DNA of 64,000 nucleotides. Origin: Gnetum montanum (taxonomy: Eukaryota; Streptophyta; Gnetopsida; Gnetales; Gnetaceae). The notes beneath the pieces are model-generated. The model had not been told where the DNA came from. It saw nothing but the letters and a program-made list of their open reading frames with translations, and made no database searches. Made by a program: the position numbers and the translations under genes. The DNA lies in contig MNCI01004927.1 of the NCBI GenBank assembly GCA_015680685.1, forward strand, positions 751,491 through 815,490, in the 5' to 3' direction. Shown piece after piece: positions 23,163 through 34,000 of the stretch (the first letter of the stretch is position 1; each line of letters opens with the position of its first letter).

Positions 23163-23570
23163 AAGGTAATTTTACACTTCAATGGTGCTTCAACCTCTTA
23201 AGGGGGTAGTGCTACTACCATAATCACGTTTCCCTCCAAGGAGATCCAACCCTTCGCTTATCACTTTACATTTCCTTACACTAACAATGTAGTGCAGTAC
23301 GAAGATCTCCTTGGAGGTCTTATAGTAGCCCGTGACCTAGGAATCCAAGACCTAGTGATCCGAGGCAATTTGTAGTTAGTCATCAACAAAGTCACAAAGG
23401 TTTACACTTGTAAAGCACAACACTTACAATCTTATTGTGACTTGGCAAAGCACTTGCTTCGATGGTTTGCAACTATAGATATTCAACACATCCCCTACAA
23501 CGAGAATGCCATTGCTGACACATTAGCCACATTGGCCATAAGCATTGCACCCAACATGTTTCATGCCTTG
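23163..23570 (+). pseudogene. Tat-A archaeal-type RNase H (aRH) pseudogene
   Basis: A second RNase H follows the first. It shows LHFNGAS, a Gly-rich turn with ATTIITFPS, YTNNVVQYEDLLGGL, then LVIRGNL, and finally IPYNENAIADTLATLA. The catalytic Asp/Glu/Asp/Asp layout is partly kept (the Glu of YED, the last Asp of ADTLA), but the first Asp is Asn. A downstream archaeal-like RNase H is a known hallmark of Tat-lineage elements. Two TAG stops interrupt it. Confidence 0.75.
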
Positions 23571-23789
23571 CCCACCTCAGTAACAAATTGCACTGAACCT
23601 ATCACATGAGTAATTGACATTGCATCCATAGCCACAACAAGCATAACACATGCATGAGAGTGGTATAATGACATCAAGTCATACCTGCAATAGGGTGAGC
23701 CTCTGTAACATCTTGCCATTGTCCAAAAGGATGTAGTATAGAAATGGTTGCGGTAGTATGTCCTTGTAGAAGAAAGCACGCTTTGTCAT

Positions 23790-24906
23790 AGATCCTACAA
23801 TGGCATACTACTGACCTACGTTAATAACGGCGAAGCGCAAACGATCATTGATCAGGTCCATGAGGGACTGTGCAAAGGCCACATAGCACCTAAGGCAATG
23901 GCATCAAAAATCATAAGCTTAGGCTACTATTGGCCTTACATGGAGTGTGATTGTGTTTCCAAGGTTAAGATGTGCAACGTGTGTCAACAGCATAGCAACT
24001 TCATGCACGTGCCACCCACTGAACTGCACACCATGCAAATCACGTGGTCATTCCAACATTGGGGGTTGGATATCATGGGACCCATCATGCCTAAGTCCTC
24101 TATAGGACATAGCTTCATCATAACTGCAACCAAATATTTTACCAAGTGGGTTGAAGCCATTCCCCTTAGGAGGACCACATCATAGCAGGTCTGTAAATTC
24201 ATCCTTAATAATATAGTCACCCAATTTGGTCTACCCATAACCATTGTCACAGACAACGGGCCACAATTTAGCAGTGTAGAAACCAAAACCTTCTGCAAAT
24301 ACCTTGGCATCAAACATTCCTTCACATCACCCTATTGCCCACAAGCAAATGGCTAGGCAAAGGCCACAAACAAGGTCATTGTCAACCTTTTGAAGAAAAT
24401 GCTTAGCAACAGCAAACGAGGATGGCACGAGCAACTAGCCTACGCACTATGGGCCTACCACACAACATGCAGAATAGCAATAGGTAAGATGTCATATAGC
24501 CTTATATATGGGTCTGAAGCAATTTTGCTTCTTGAATTGCAAGTCCCATTGCTTTGTGTAATCCTCTTGAGCTTCATCGATGAGGTCCCAAATAATCAAT
24601 TGAGAGAACCATTAACCTTGACTTTATAGAGAAGGAGCGCATGTACACGCTTGATCGCATCGAATGGTACCAAGAGAAGCAACATCAAAAGCATCATCAT
24701 AATCAGCACCAACGCCATATCAAGGAGGGGGACCTAGTCCTCAAGGCCATTTGTGAACCCGTGGACAAATTCTCAGCTAACTGGGAAGGGCCTTTCTTAG
24801 TCACCAAGACCTATGACAACAAAGCATTCAAGCTTGCTAATCTAGACAGCAATGAGTTTGCCAATCCGATCAACCATTTCTACTTGAAGCCATACTATGC
24901 CTAGCA
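23790..24906 (+). pseudogene. Tat-A integrase pseudogene
   Basis: The N-terminal zinc-binding HHCC is visible: a His pair around EGLCKGH, then CDCVSKVKMCNVCQQH. The core has WGLDIMGP (first Asp) and TDNGPQFS (second Asp). At the third site, the conserved NGQAE reads NG-stop-AK: TAG at 24354-24356 and AAG at 24360-24362, so the catalytic Glu is now Lys. The C-terminal part, NWEGPFLVTKTYDNKAFKL and ending HFYLKPYYA, matches the Tat-type tail. The integrase inserts cDNA into the nuclear genome; this copy is dead. Confidence 0.85.
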
Positions 24907-24934
24907 TGCGACACCGCTTCAATGACAAAGCAAG

Positions 24935-25440
24935 GTAAGCGATAGTCTACTATGACTCTAACCTAGCACAAATAGTCTGCTATCACTATAAACTGGCACA
25001 AATAGTCTACTATAACTATAAACTGGCACAGATAGTCCACTATGACTATAAACTGGCACAAATAGTCCTTGGGCTACGACGTTAAACTAGCACCCACAGC
25101 ACACATGTCCACTATGACATTAAATTGGCATAGCAAGTCCGCTATGACTTTAAACTGGCATAGCTTGTCCTTGGGCTATGACACTAAACTGCCATTCACA
25201 TCATAGTTTGCTATGACTTTAAACTAGCACCAACAATCCTTGCATCATGATGATAAACTGGCACAACATCCACCGTTTGCTACAACATTAAACTAGCACA
25301 TAATAATTTGCTAGGACTATAAACTAGCACATCATGATCTACCATGACCTTAAACTAGGTTCACAATCTGCTAGGACCTTAAACTAGCACACCACGGTCT
25401 ACTAGGACCTTAAACTAGGTTTGCAGTTTAGCATGCATAG
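24935..25440 (+). repeat. Tandem array 2 in Tat-A (CTATAAACTGGCAC motif)
   Basis: About twelve degenerate units of 35-50 bp carry TAGTCTACTATGACT, ATAAACTGGCAC and related blocks. It begins right after the integrase stop and shares the TAAACTRGC core with array 1. Confidence 0.8.
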
Positions 25441-27050
25441 CCCAACATACATAGTTCTACGGACAAGCAAATGTGAATATTTCCCATCCTCCATTAACTA
25501 CCCACATCTCGGTGGATTGGGTGGGGTGGGGTGTTGCAATTTTAGAATGGAGTTCACATTGTCAAGAAAGAGCTTCTGGAACATTTGCAGCATCGCCACC
25601 CTTGGCATTTTGCTGATCCTCTAGAGATTCCTTTGGGCATTTTGCTAACCTTTCGAAGCTACTGCCACCATCGCCAATAGCACCACCCCTAGGTCATGCC
25701 AACAACATCGTTGACCTTAGGTGTTTCATTAGTGGTTGGGGCTCTCACCATCAGCACCATCCACTGAAGTCCCAGCAATCTATGGCCCAGCCACAGCACT
25801 GCCATCCTGTAGCCCTCACCATTGCCTGGGCTTGGAAGTGCATCCAACAGCATAGCTCCCCACTATCTTGCTGGATTTCTAAGCTCCTATCCTTCGTGTG
25901 GAGTCTTGAGCACCTGCATCGCCATCACCCTTGGCCACCTCACTAGCCTCCCTTAGGTGCTCACTTCTAGTGTGGCCATTGGAGCTTTTTCATCTTTCTA
26001 GCTTCAGCATCTACACTAGCCTTCCTACTTTGGCATTGCAAGCTCTTGCAACTAGTCCAGCACTTGCGACACTTGCAGCATCCTCGCAACAAACAATTTG
26101 CTCTTATCTCTCATGTTGTGTGGTTGTTTTCTTGTTTCATCTGCGTTGTGTTTGTAGGACAAAGCCTGAGAGGCTATCGTTGAAAGGCACATTTCATCAC
26201 AACAACAAGGCATCACATGGCTCTGACATGCTTGGTTGGACTCGCCAAGCTGATCCAGAGTGCACACCCCTATTATCCTTGCTATATCCCACTCGCATTT
26301 GCCCCTTTACCTTACATTTTCCAACCTTCCCTGCAAGCTTCTTCGATGCACATGGCACCCTTCTTTCAGTCAACTCCAAAACCCATGGTGGACGAAATAC
26401 AACTCATCCCATGCGGAGCCTTTGTTAACTGGTCAAAGCCCAAGCAGATGTAATGCAACTCATCCTGGGGAGGAAACACTTGTCCTACAAACGTGATGTG
26501 GTTGCCTCTAAGCAAAGCCCGTCATGTGACACACAGTCCACTCGATGATAAGCATCTTACAGTTAGCATTTCTTCAAAAAAAAAGAAAGAAAACAAAGGG
26601 GTAAAACATATTCCCAAGCAAAATCTAGCAAAGCTGCAATTTCGCAACTAGTCCAACCCTGAATTCACAATGACCTTCTCATAACCACTTCAATGAAAGG
26701 CCAACATGTCAAGGGTAAGCCATCCTAATGCTATGGGCAAACACTCTTTCACAAGCACTTTGACAAGAGGCTATCATTTGGTGACAAGCCACCCTAGTGC
26801 TATGATCATAGTCAGTCGTGCTAACTCCACATCTTACAGCATGATACATCATTTGCATCACATTCCTCCCTTGCTATCTCCAAGCCAATTCCCTACACCC
26901 ATTACCTACAACATGCCATGACCTTTAGCACTCTTGAGCCTAGCGAAGCACCATCCAATCTGGTATCGACGAGCAATATTGGTGTCATGCCTGCTGTAGT
27001 GTTTTGAATTCTTTGTCAACGTCTCTCAAGCCACTCCTCCAAACATCGAC
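25441..27050 (+). other. Tat-A 3' non-coding region
   Basis: Downstream of array 2, plus-strand frames such as 25931-26428 are open but match nothing I recognise and overlap each other. They are better read as 3' untranslated sequence of the element. Confidence 0.45.
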
Positions 27051-27059
27051 AAAAAGGGG
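27051..27059 (+). promoter_or_regulatory. Candidate polypurine tract of Tat-A
   Basis: AAAAAGGGG lies upstream of the 3' LTR and is the best purine run there. The recognisable LTR similarity begins 240 bp later, so either the 3' LTR starts earlier than similarity shows or another tract was used. Confidence 0.35.
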
Positions 27060-27300
27060 CCAACAAAACACCACCAAATTTAGGCAACAGCACTTCAACA
27101 ACAAATTTGTCTAAGTGTCAACACAAGGCAAATTTTTTCTCTAAGTGTTTGCCCCATGATCCCACTGCTAGGGCTACGCTCTAGAGGGTAGCCAGTGTAG
27201 CATGCAACATAGAACCAAATCTGCAAAATTTTCTAAGTGTCAAACAGTAACTGTGGAAATTTTTCTAAGTGTTCTACTACACTCACATTCCTCCTACTAT

Positions 27301-28783
27301 GCTCTCAAGCATAGCAAGCGTAGCAACACTCCAGTGGCCAGTTTGCACTAGTGTCGAGCTAGAAGTTGTCAAGCTAGCTCAACATGGAAGAGGCATTTGT
27401 TAGATTTTCTAACTCCTAAAGCTACCCTTCCTACTATGCTCTCAAGCATAGCTAGCGTAGCAAGAGCAAGGACTGCAATTTTTGCTAGATTTTTTTAAGT
27501 ATCCATGTTATGCCTTGTCCCATCCTACTACACTCACTAGTGTAGCAAGCGTAGTAGCACTGGACTTCAGTCTTTTGCAAAATTTGCCTAACTGCTATGC
27601 TACACTCTTGAGCATAGCCAAAGTAGCGACATGAAATTGCCTCCAAAAGCTTCCAGAGCTTAACACAAGCCTTCATTCCAGCTCCAACACTCCTCCAGCA
27701 CCCCACCCCCACCCCCAACCCCCCACCCCCCCTATGTCCCAAAATTGTACATACACTCAATCCCACTCAAAAGAGGGGAGAATGTAGTCCGAAAGCATAG
27801 CCTCCAAATTGCACTATTTCACACTATTTGTAGGTACATTGCTATCTTGGCACACACAGTCTTGGTAGTATACCCACGGTCTGGCAATCTCTCGAGGTCT
27901 AGTGGAGCATACCAGAGCATAGCACCAATTACTCTAGTGAGAGCATACCAAAGGTCAACGTAGCCCCACCTACCCCTTTGCCACATGGCACACGATCCGC
28001 ACTTCAGGCTAACCCTAAGTCTATAAATACCCCCGCATTCCATACTCTAGGTGTTGGCAATTCATTCTAGTGGTGGGCATTTGAAACATTTGGCTAGCAA
28101 ATCCAAGTAGTAGTTGGCATTTCAAAGTACCACTTGGCACCTTCAACACCCCGTAGACCGAAGCATATCAGCACCTTGGCAACACCTTTGCATCCCACTC
28201 AACACCGCAGTGCACCCCAAACCCGCAAGACACCGCAGCAACCAACCCAGTAGGCACAAACTTTGCAACGAACATCAATCTTTGCCCCGAGACACCCCAA
28301 AGACTATGGCTACGTTGCTACCGCACCTATCTGTACATCACATACCTCCTCAAAGCTCAACTGTAATTGCTACGCTCCCCATCTGGAGTGGTACCATTCT
28401 TTCTTTCTTTCTCTCAAACTCCATTGCATTTTAAGCATTTTCTTTGACATTCAATACCATGTTCACATTTTTTGCTATTTTACACGTTTTCTTGCACACT
28501 TACACCACCGTTCTCATGCTGGGAAACCCCACTACGCTTAGGCTTAGCCAACCTCAGTATTACTGAGAACAGTATCAACACTTGCATTTTTGGCTAACCA
28601 TGCCACCCCTCGGTTGCACCCGATACCCCAATTGCAGTTGACAAAGTCATTGTTCGATCGACAAGACTATCCAAGGCACTCCGTCTTCGTTTCCTAACAA
28701 AGGCCCTTACGCGAAGGCGATGTTGAGGCTGTGTGCCCACAAACCCCTCGACATTCCAACCACGAACATTTTCAGTCGCTATA
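27301..28783 (+). repeat. 3' LTR of Tat-A
   Basis: Collinear with 8925-10419. It ends at TCGCTATA, where the 5' LTR has TCGCTACA, so its terminal CA has mutated to TA. The TATA box is at 28022-28029. It contains the perfect hairpin CTATGCTCTCAAGCATAG at about 27300 and again near 27440. Confidence 0.8.
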
Positions 28784-30659
28784 AGAGTAATATAATGTCA
28801 TGTTCTACTTCATTTGTATTGCTAAAGCTATCTTTTAAATTACAAGGACATTCTTAATAAGTTACTTTCAATATATAGGCATCATGTTAAAAACTTAGGT
28901 AGTCCAATGGTAAGATTTCTAGAACCTTGAATGTAATAAAAATAGTTTTTTATTTATATCATCATTATTATGTAGTTACAAACCATTATCTAACTTATCT
29001 AAATCATAGTTAGAGGGAATAGAGTGTTGGACCCAAATTGAAACTATTTTTGATTATATTCAAAACTTTATGGAATTATTAGTTTCAACTACAATTGCCC
29101 TTCCAATGGTTTACTTTTGATGTGTCATTTTAATGAAGTCGAGTTCATTTCAAAGCATTATTCTAAAAGGTGAATGAAAATTAAAATAAAAATCAATGGA
29201 TAAAAACATACCAATCCACTTACGACTAAACTATCTTTCATGTGAGTTTCAATTGATGGTAAATTTTTGCATTTTCTCTACCTTCTTGTATTTTTGGAGC
29301 TTTTATTTCATTGAGGTTTCAACTTATGTATTTGTTGGTGGTGATTTTGCAATTGCATTTTTCCTCTAAGCTTAAACCTTGGCTTAGACACTTGTTTATA
29401 AAGTCTACTAAAAACATTCAACATATTGAAAAAGATGTTATTTGCAAATATTTAACCATTTTAATGAATATCTTCACTTATTTAACATAGACCAAGTTAT
29501 CTGAATTGCCCATTTTGCAAATGTTGTATTTTGGATGAATCTCAAAAAATTCTCCAATTTAGGTATATCATGGTTTATCATTGTCCATTTCAAAGAAATA
29601 TCGCGTATTGTATGTAATGTACTTGAATTAAGTTTTCTATTCATTTTTCAAGTTGAGTAGAACTTTTTCTTGACTTTTTAACTATTAGCTTCAACAACCT
29701 TTTTTGCATAATACTTTTGTATATTTGACTTACAACCTATTTGATCAAACTTGTAACTTGTGGGATATAACCCACACTCTTTAACTAATAAGTCATCTAC
29801 TTGGATTCTAAATCTTCGTTATTTAAAGCATAAGCTTAACCCAATGTTTGGATATTGCAAGCTTGTAAATTACAAAAAGGTAAACATTAAAGTGTTAGCA
29901 TAGGGGTAATACTCTAAATTTGGAATCTCCAAAGTATGAGTTGGATTTTGGGATGTACTTATGTTTTAATTATTCTAGGTTCCAAAAATTGAAATGGTGA
30001 ACTGAAAATACAATTTTTTTCTATTTGTTTTATAACTTAGTTCATGTCATTTTTAGAAAAGATGGTGTAAACTTTATTTTTAATCATTATTGTATGGTTA
30101 AAAACTATAATCAAGGTCACTTAGTTTTAATTTCTTCTAACTTGAAGGTGCTAATCATAAAGAGTATGCTTTACGGTGCATCAAAGACTACTTCTTCAAG
30201 CATAGAAATTGAAGAAGCATGAATATTCAATAGGATTCCATGCTATACAAAACCTTGAGAAGTAGCCAAAATCACAAATTTGAATGTATGAATCCTTCCT
30301 CAATTTTAAAAGAAAGATTTAGTAATTACTCATTATGAAAAGTCCATCTAGATGAAATGTATCTGAGTACTAAAACATCTTGTCTAGATTGATCTTGTTT
30401 CAATATATTTAGTGCTTTGTGGCTTGTTATCTATGTTTAATCTTTATTACTTGATAAATTCCTTTTTACCTTATATTGTATATGATTATTGTATATGATT
30501 TTTAACTTGATCGCTCACTTGCATACTATATTTTTCTTAAATGAGTTAATGCATATTGTTAGTTAATCTTTATTGCATCAGTTGGAATAGTCAGTGGTAT
30601 CAAATGATAAATGCTACTAGCTAAGATAAATCAGGGTTTCTTGAGTAGCACCTACTTCA
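28784..30659. other. AT-rich intergenic DNA between Tat-A and APC7
   Basis: No exon or element frame is recognisable except the SINE copy near 29,894 and a weak SINE-head-like piece near 28,893 (GTAGTCCAATGGTAAGA). Confidence 0.5.
29894..29987 (+). mobile_element. SINE copy B (internally deleted)
   Basis: It starts GTGTTAGCATAGGGGTAAT (box A-like), has GAGTTGGATTT (box B-like), then jumps to the tail TTGGGATGTACTTATG and TTAATTATTCTAGGTTCC shared with copies A and C. About 45 bp of the body are missing. No target-site duplication was found. Confidence 0.6.
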
Positions 30660-30961
30660 TAAAATAAGAGTAATTCACTGATGAGGAAGATTCTGAATTT
30701 TAAGAGGCACAATCATCATGATCCGTATGGCCGAAAAAAAGAACATACTGTTGTACAAATTCTGGGCAAAACAAAAAGAAAGGGCAGACGCTAGAAACAT
30801 GCCTACGATTGGACAAATATGTACACATACATATTGCCACCCACTAAAATCAGATTGCAGACGTATAGCTACTTTTTGACTAACAGGTGGCCCAACCAGA
30901 CGGATGGGATCGAAAATCAGACTCTCTGCACCCATACTTTACACCAATATTGCTACACTAG
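30660..30961 (-). other. Probable 3' UTR of APC7
   Basis: Sequence directly after the stop codon, less AT-rich than its surroundings and without repeats. No perfect AATAAA signal was seen, so the transcript end is not fixed. Confidence 0.4.
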
Positions 30962-31045
30962 TTAGTATTCGACATCTTCTTGTTCAACTTCAGCTTCGTC
31001 TTCATCATTTTCCTCATCTTCTTCGGGAATGTCTGGGTCTGCTCC
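30962..31045 (-). CDS. APC7: APC7 last exon
   Basis: The acceptor AAACAG precedes GGAGCAGAC. It encodes 27 residues, GADPDIPEEDEEN and a further acidic stretch ending DVEY, then TAA at 30962-30964. The acidic end matches the plant APC7 C-terminus. Confidence 0.92.
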   Translation of the reverse strand, partial: GADPDIPEEDEENDEDEAEVEQEDVEY

Positions 31046-34000
31046 CTGTTTTATAATCTTGAAATCATTAGCAACTAACAAGCCTAAGATAGCTCATGCA
31101 TAGACATGCACACAACGAAAAATAAGGAAGATGGGAACCTTCATCTGTCGTTCAAGGCGTTCCAGTCCCTTTTTTGCTGCCTCATTGTTGGGATTTACTC
31201 TGTAACAAAAGAAAATATGACAGCAAGTGCCAATGAAAAAATGACAGAGGAAGGGATAAAAAATTTATCTAGCAACTTTTCCTTTAATATTTTTGAATGG
31301 AAAGCATTCTCTTCCCGTCTCTCATTAGTGAGCTTCAAACTGAAATCTACAGCGAAAGAACTAACCTTAGAGCAGCTGAGTAGTGCGACAAAGCTACATC
31401 CAGCCGCTCCATAACGGCATATATTTGTGCCAGCTTGGTGTGAAGAGAATCATCTGCCCATTCTTTCAAGTATCCCTCCAGCAGCTCTATGGCATCAGCA
31501 TTTCGTCCCTCAATAGTGTTTAATTCAGCCAACGCAAGGGCAGCTCCAAGATAGCCTGGTTCCATGCGTAAGGCTGACTCGTAAAATTTACGAGCCTGAT
31601 CTTTTAAGTACAGCAGAAAACGCTTTAATACGTTAATGGTCTAACAATTGAGCAAGTTACTAAATTCATTAAGAATGACCGTAGAAAATCAAATACTAAC
31701 GACATCAACTTGTTTCTTCCAAGGATCCAATTCATTTGATGAATGCAGAACATCGGTAACTATACCATGCGTTTATTTACTGTTACAATGTAACAATAAT
31801 AGAGAACATCCAAAAAGCTAAAAAAGACGATGTTCTTACCTAAGGATAAACTTCACTGAAGAAATGTATCTATATACAGTCTATGTTACCATGCAGTGCT
31901 AAAACCCCTCACAATAGCTTACTATACAACATAATAAATATAAAAGAGGATTATTTTAGAAGTAACATTATGGAAGTGTCGGACAAATCCTAAGTATGAT
32001 AAAATTAATTACATTAACATTATGCATCACCAAACAGTTGTACTTATATGCACTAGATGATTATACCTTTCAAAAATCTCCAACTTGAAAATTATTCATC
32101 CAAGACAGTGCCAAAATAACTGAAAGCCATTTTATAATAACCACTTTATGTTCTGGACTACAGTTAACGTGTTGGATCCTAATAACCTTCCTCTAAATTC
32201 ACTACATTTTTTTTCAATCCCGTTAAAATATGGGGCTAGACTTACCCTACCAACTAATAGGGATATGACTCATTATAATGATAGGTTGATTACAGGGCCT
32301 ACGTGTGTCCATCCCTCAGTAATCATAACAAGTTGTTGATAAGACGAGACCTTACTATTTCTGATAATTTTAAGGATTGATGCATCAATTGCATATTGCT
32401 TATGTCTAGTAGTATTAAGATACCTAAAAGACTAGTATAGCCAAAGGTGATGGCTAACACTTCCCATCACTTAGGAAGCTAGAAAATATCAAACATTTGT
32501 ATAACTCACTTGTTTTAAATTTTCTTTTACGAACAACACTAATAGATGTGGTTGGATATTTTTGCCAAACAAGATCATTTAATTTATAATAGGCTTCAAG
32601 CAATGGCTAGGAATCAAAACTATATAAGATTCAACAACTTTACTTACATACAATGTGACCTTGCATTCCCACATTGACTGTGAATTAGGTTATCTTTGGG
32701 TTCTATGCTACACAAATAAGGCTTGGCTCAACCATCATTTTTGGATTACACCTTGATATACCCTCAAGATAGGTGACTAGAGATTGTATGTGAGGTGGGT
32801 ACACACTTACAAATAATGCTTACATCATTGAAAACCTTTGGGTGTTGTGCAACTCAACCCCCTTGGGTCCAATGGCTCAGGATATTAAGCCTAAGCATCT
32901 GTACATTTAGGGTTAGATAGTGGTGTTCCTCTCCACATCTAAGGTAGGGTATATGCAAAATAAATAACCAATGCAACCCATTCATTCAAGGTATAGGGAA
33001 GAATATATTATTATTAAAATGATTAGTACTGATCCGTAGAAATACAACATAATTCACACAATCAAATGCATCATCCACCTAATTACAAACTGTTATCATA
33101 AATCAGGTGGGTACATTTTATGGAAAGCAAATAAGTATACATGGTCACACATATTTTCTTCCTTTTCTTTGCACAAATAAAAAAACATAATTGCTGATAA
33201 ATAAATGGGGTTGGCATATTGAAACAAGAATAAAAAACAATATTTTACTTTACACAAAAAGAAAACTTAACTATAACAAAATGTACAAAATATTACTTAT
33301 GCACTAAGAGACTTACTCCATGAAGACTTCCAGATTCCAAGATCTAGTACCCTCAACTCACAATGGAGAGAAGACAACAGGGCATTTCAAGTAAGTTATT
33401 AAATGCTATATAAGAGACTAGCTCACACATAACAATGGGGAGTTATAACACAGGTTTGCTTCTCATGGAAAAATCAACCAATGTTTTCTCCAATTTTAGG
33501 CATCCTAAATTTGGGAAATAAAGTCTGAAAGTCGGGCCTGAATTTGGCAAACAAATCTGAGCATAGAAAACATTGCGGGTGTAAACTAACTTTGAAATTA
33601 TAATTATCAACAGAGTTTGAGAAAGAGGGAATTTCACAAAGTTTTCCTTCAGCCTAAGGCTGTTTCAGTTTCAGGAATATCTTTAATTGAAAGGTGCCAT
33701 TAAAAAAATAACAGTCCTTTCTATTCTCAAGCTAAAACAGAAGATGAACAGTCTTAGATATCTGTTTCTCTTGAACAGATAACAGTCACAGTCTCTCTTT
33801 CTCTCAATAAGACATGTAGGGGACAAACTTTTAAAGCTAACTATTCATCATTATTAATTAATTTTTTCTTAATGGAATCAGAAAACAGTAAACATAGGAT
33901 ACCAGCCATGGAAGAAAAAGTAGCAGTTTCTAAACTAGGGCCAATCATCATCAAAGAACTAAAATTATTATTTTAAGAAAATAAAATAAGTAAACTATAT

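Larger units (their letters stand above)
8925..28783 (+). mobile_element. Tat-A: giant Tat/Ogre-like Ty3/gypsy retrotransposon (~19.9 kb)
   Basis: Matching LTRs (8925-10419 and 27301-28783) enclose gag, protease, a tandem array, an antisense spliced gene, a long spacer, RT-RNase H, archaeal-type RNase H, integrase, a second tandem array and a 3' non-coding region. The second, archaeal-type RNase H and the very large internal region are hallmarks of the Tat/Ogre lineage. By eye the two LTRs differ at about 15% of sites over 200 bp, so the insertion is old. Many in-frame stops and lost catalytic residues show that it cannot move. Target-site duplications were not resolved because the outer 5' edge is uncertain. 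Confidence 0.85.

Noticed and set aside
24935-25440. Could the regularly spaced repeats be a CRISPR array?
   Set aside because: Units are degenerate, spacers are not unique, no cas genes are present, and the context is a plant retrotransposon.
28893-28935. tRNA-like box A sequence that might be a tRNA gene or a fourth SINE copy
   Set aside because: Box B and the SINE tail are missing, so it is too short to call.
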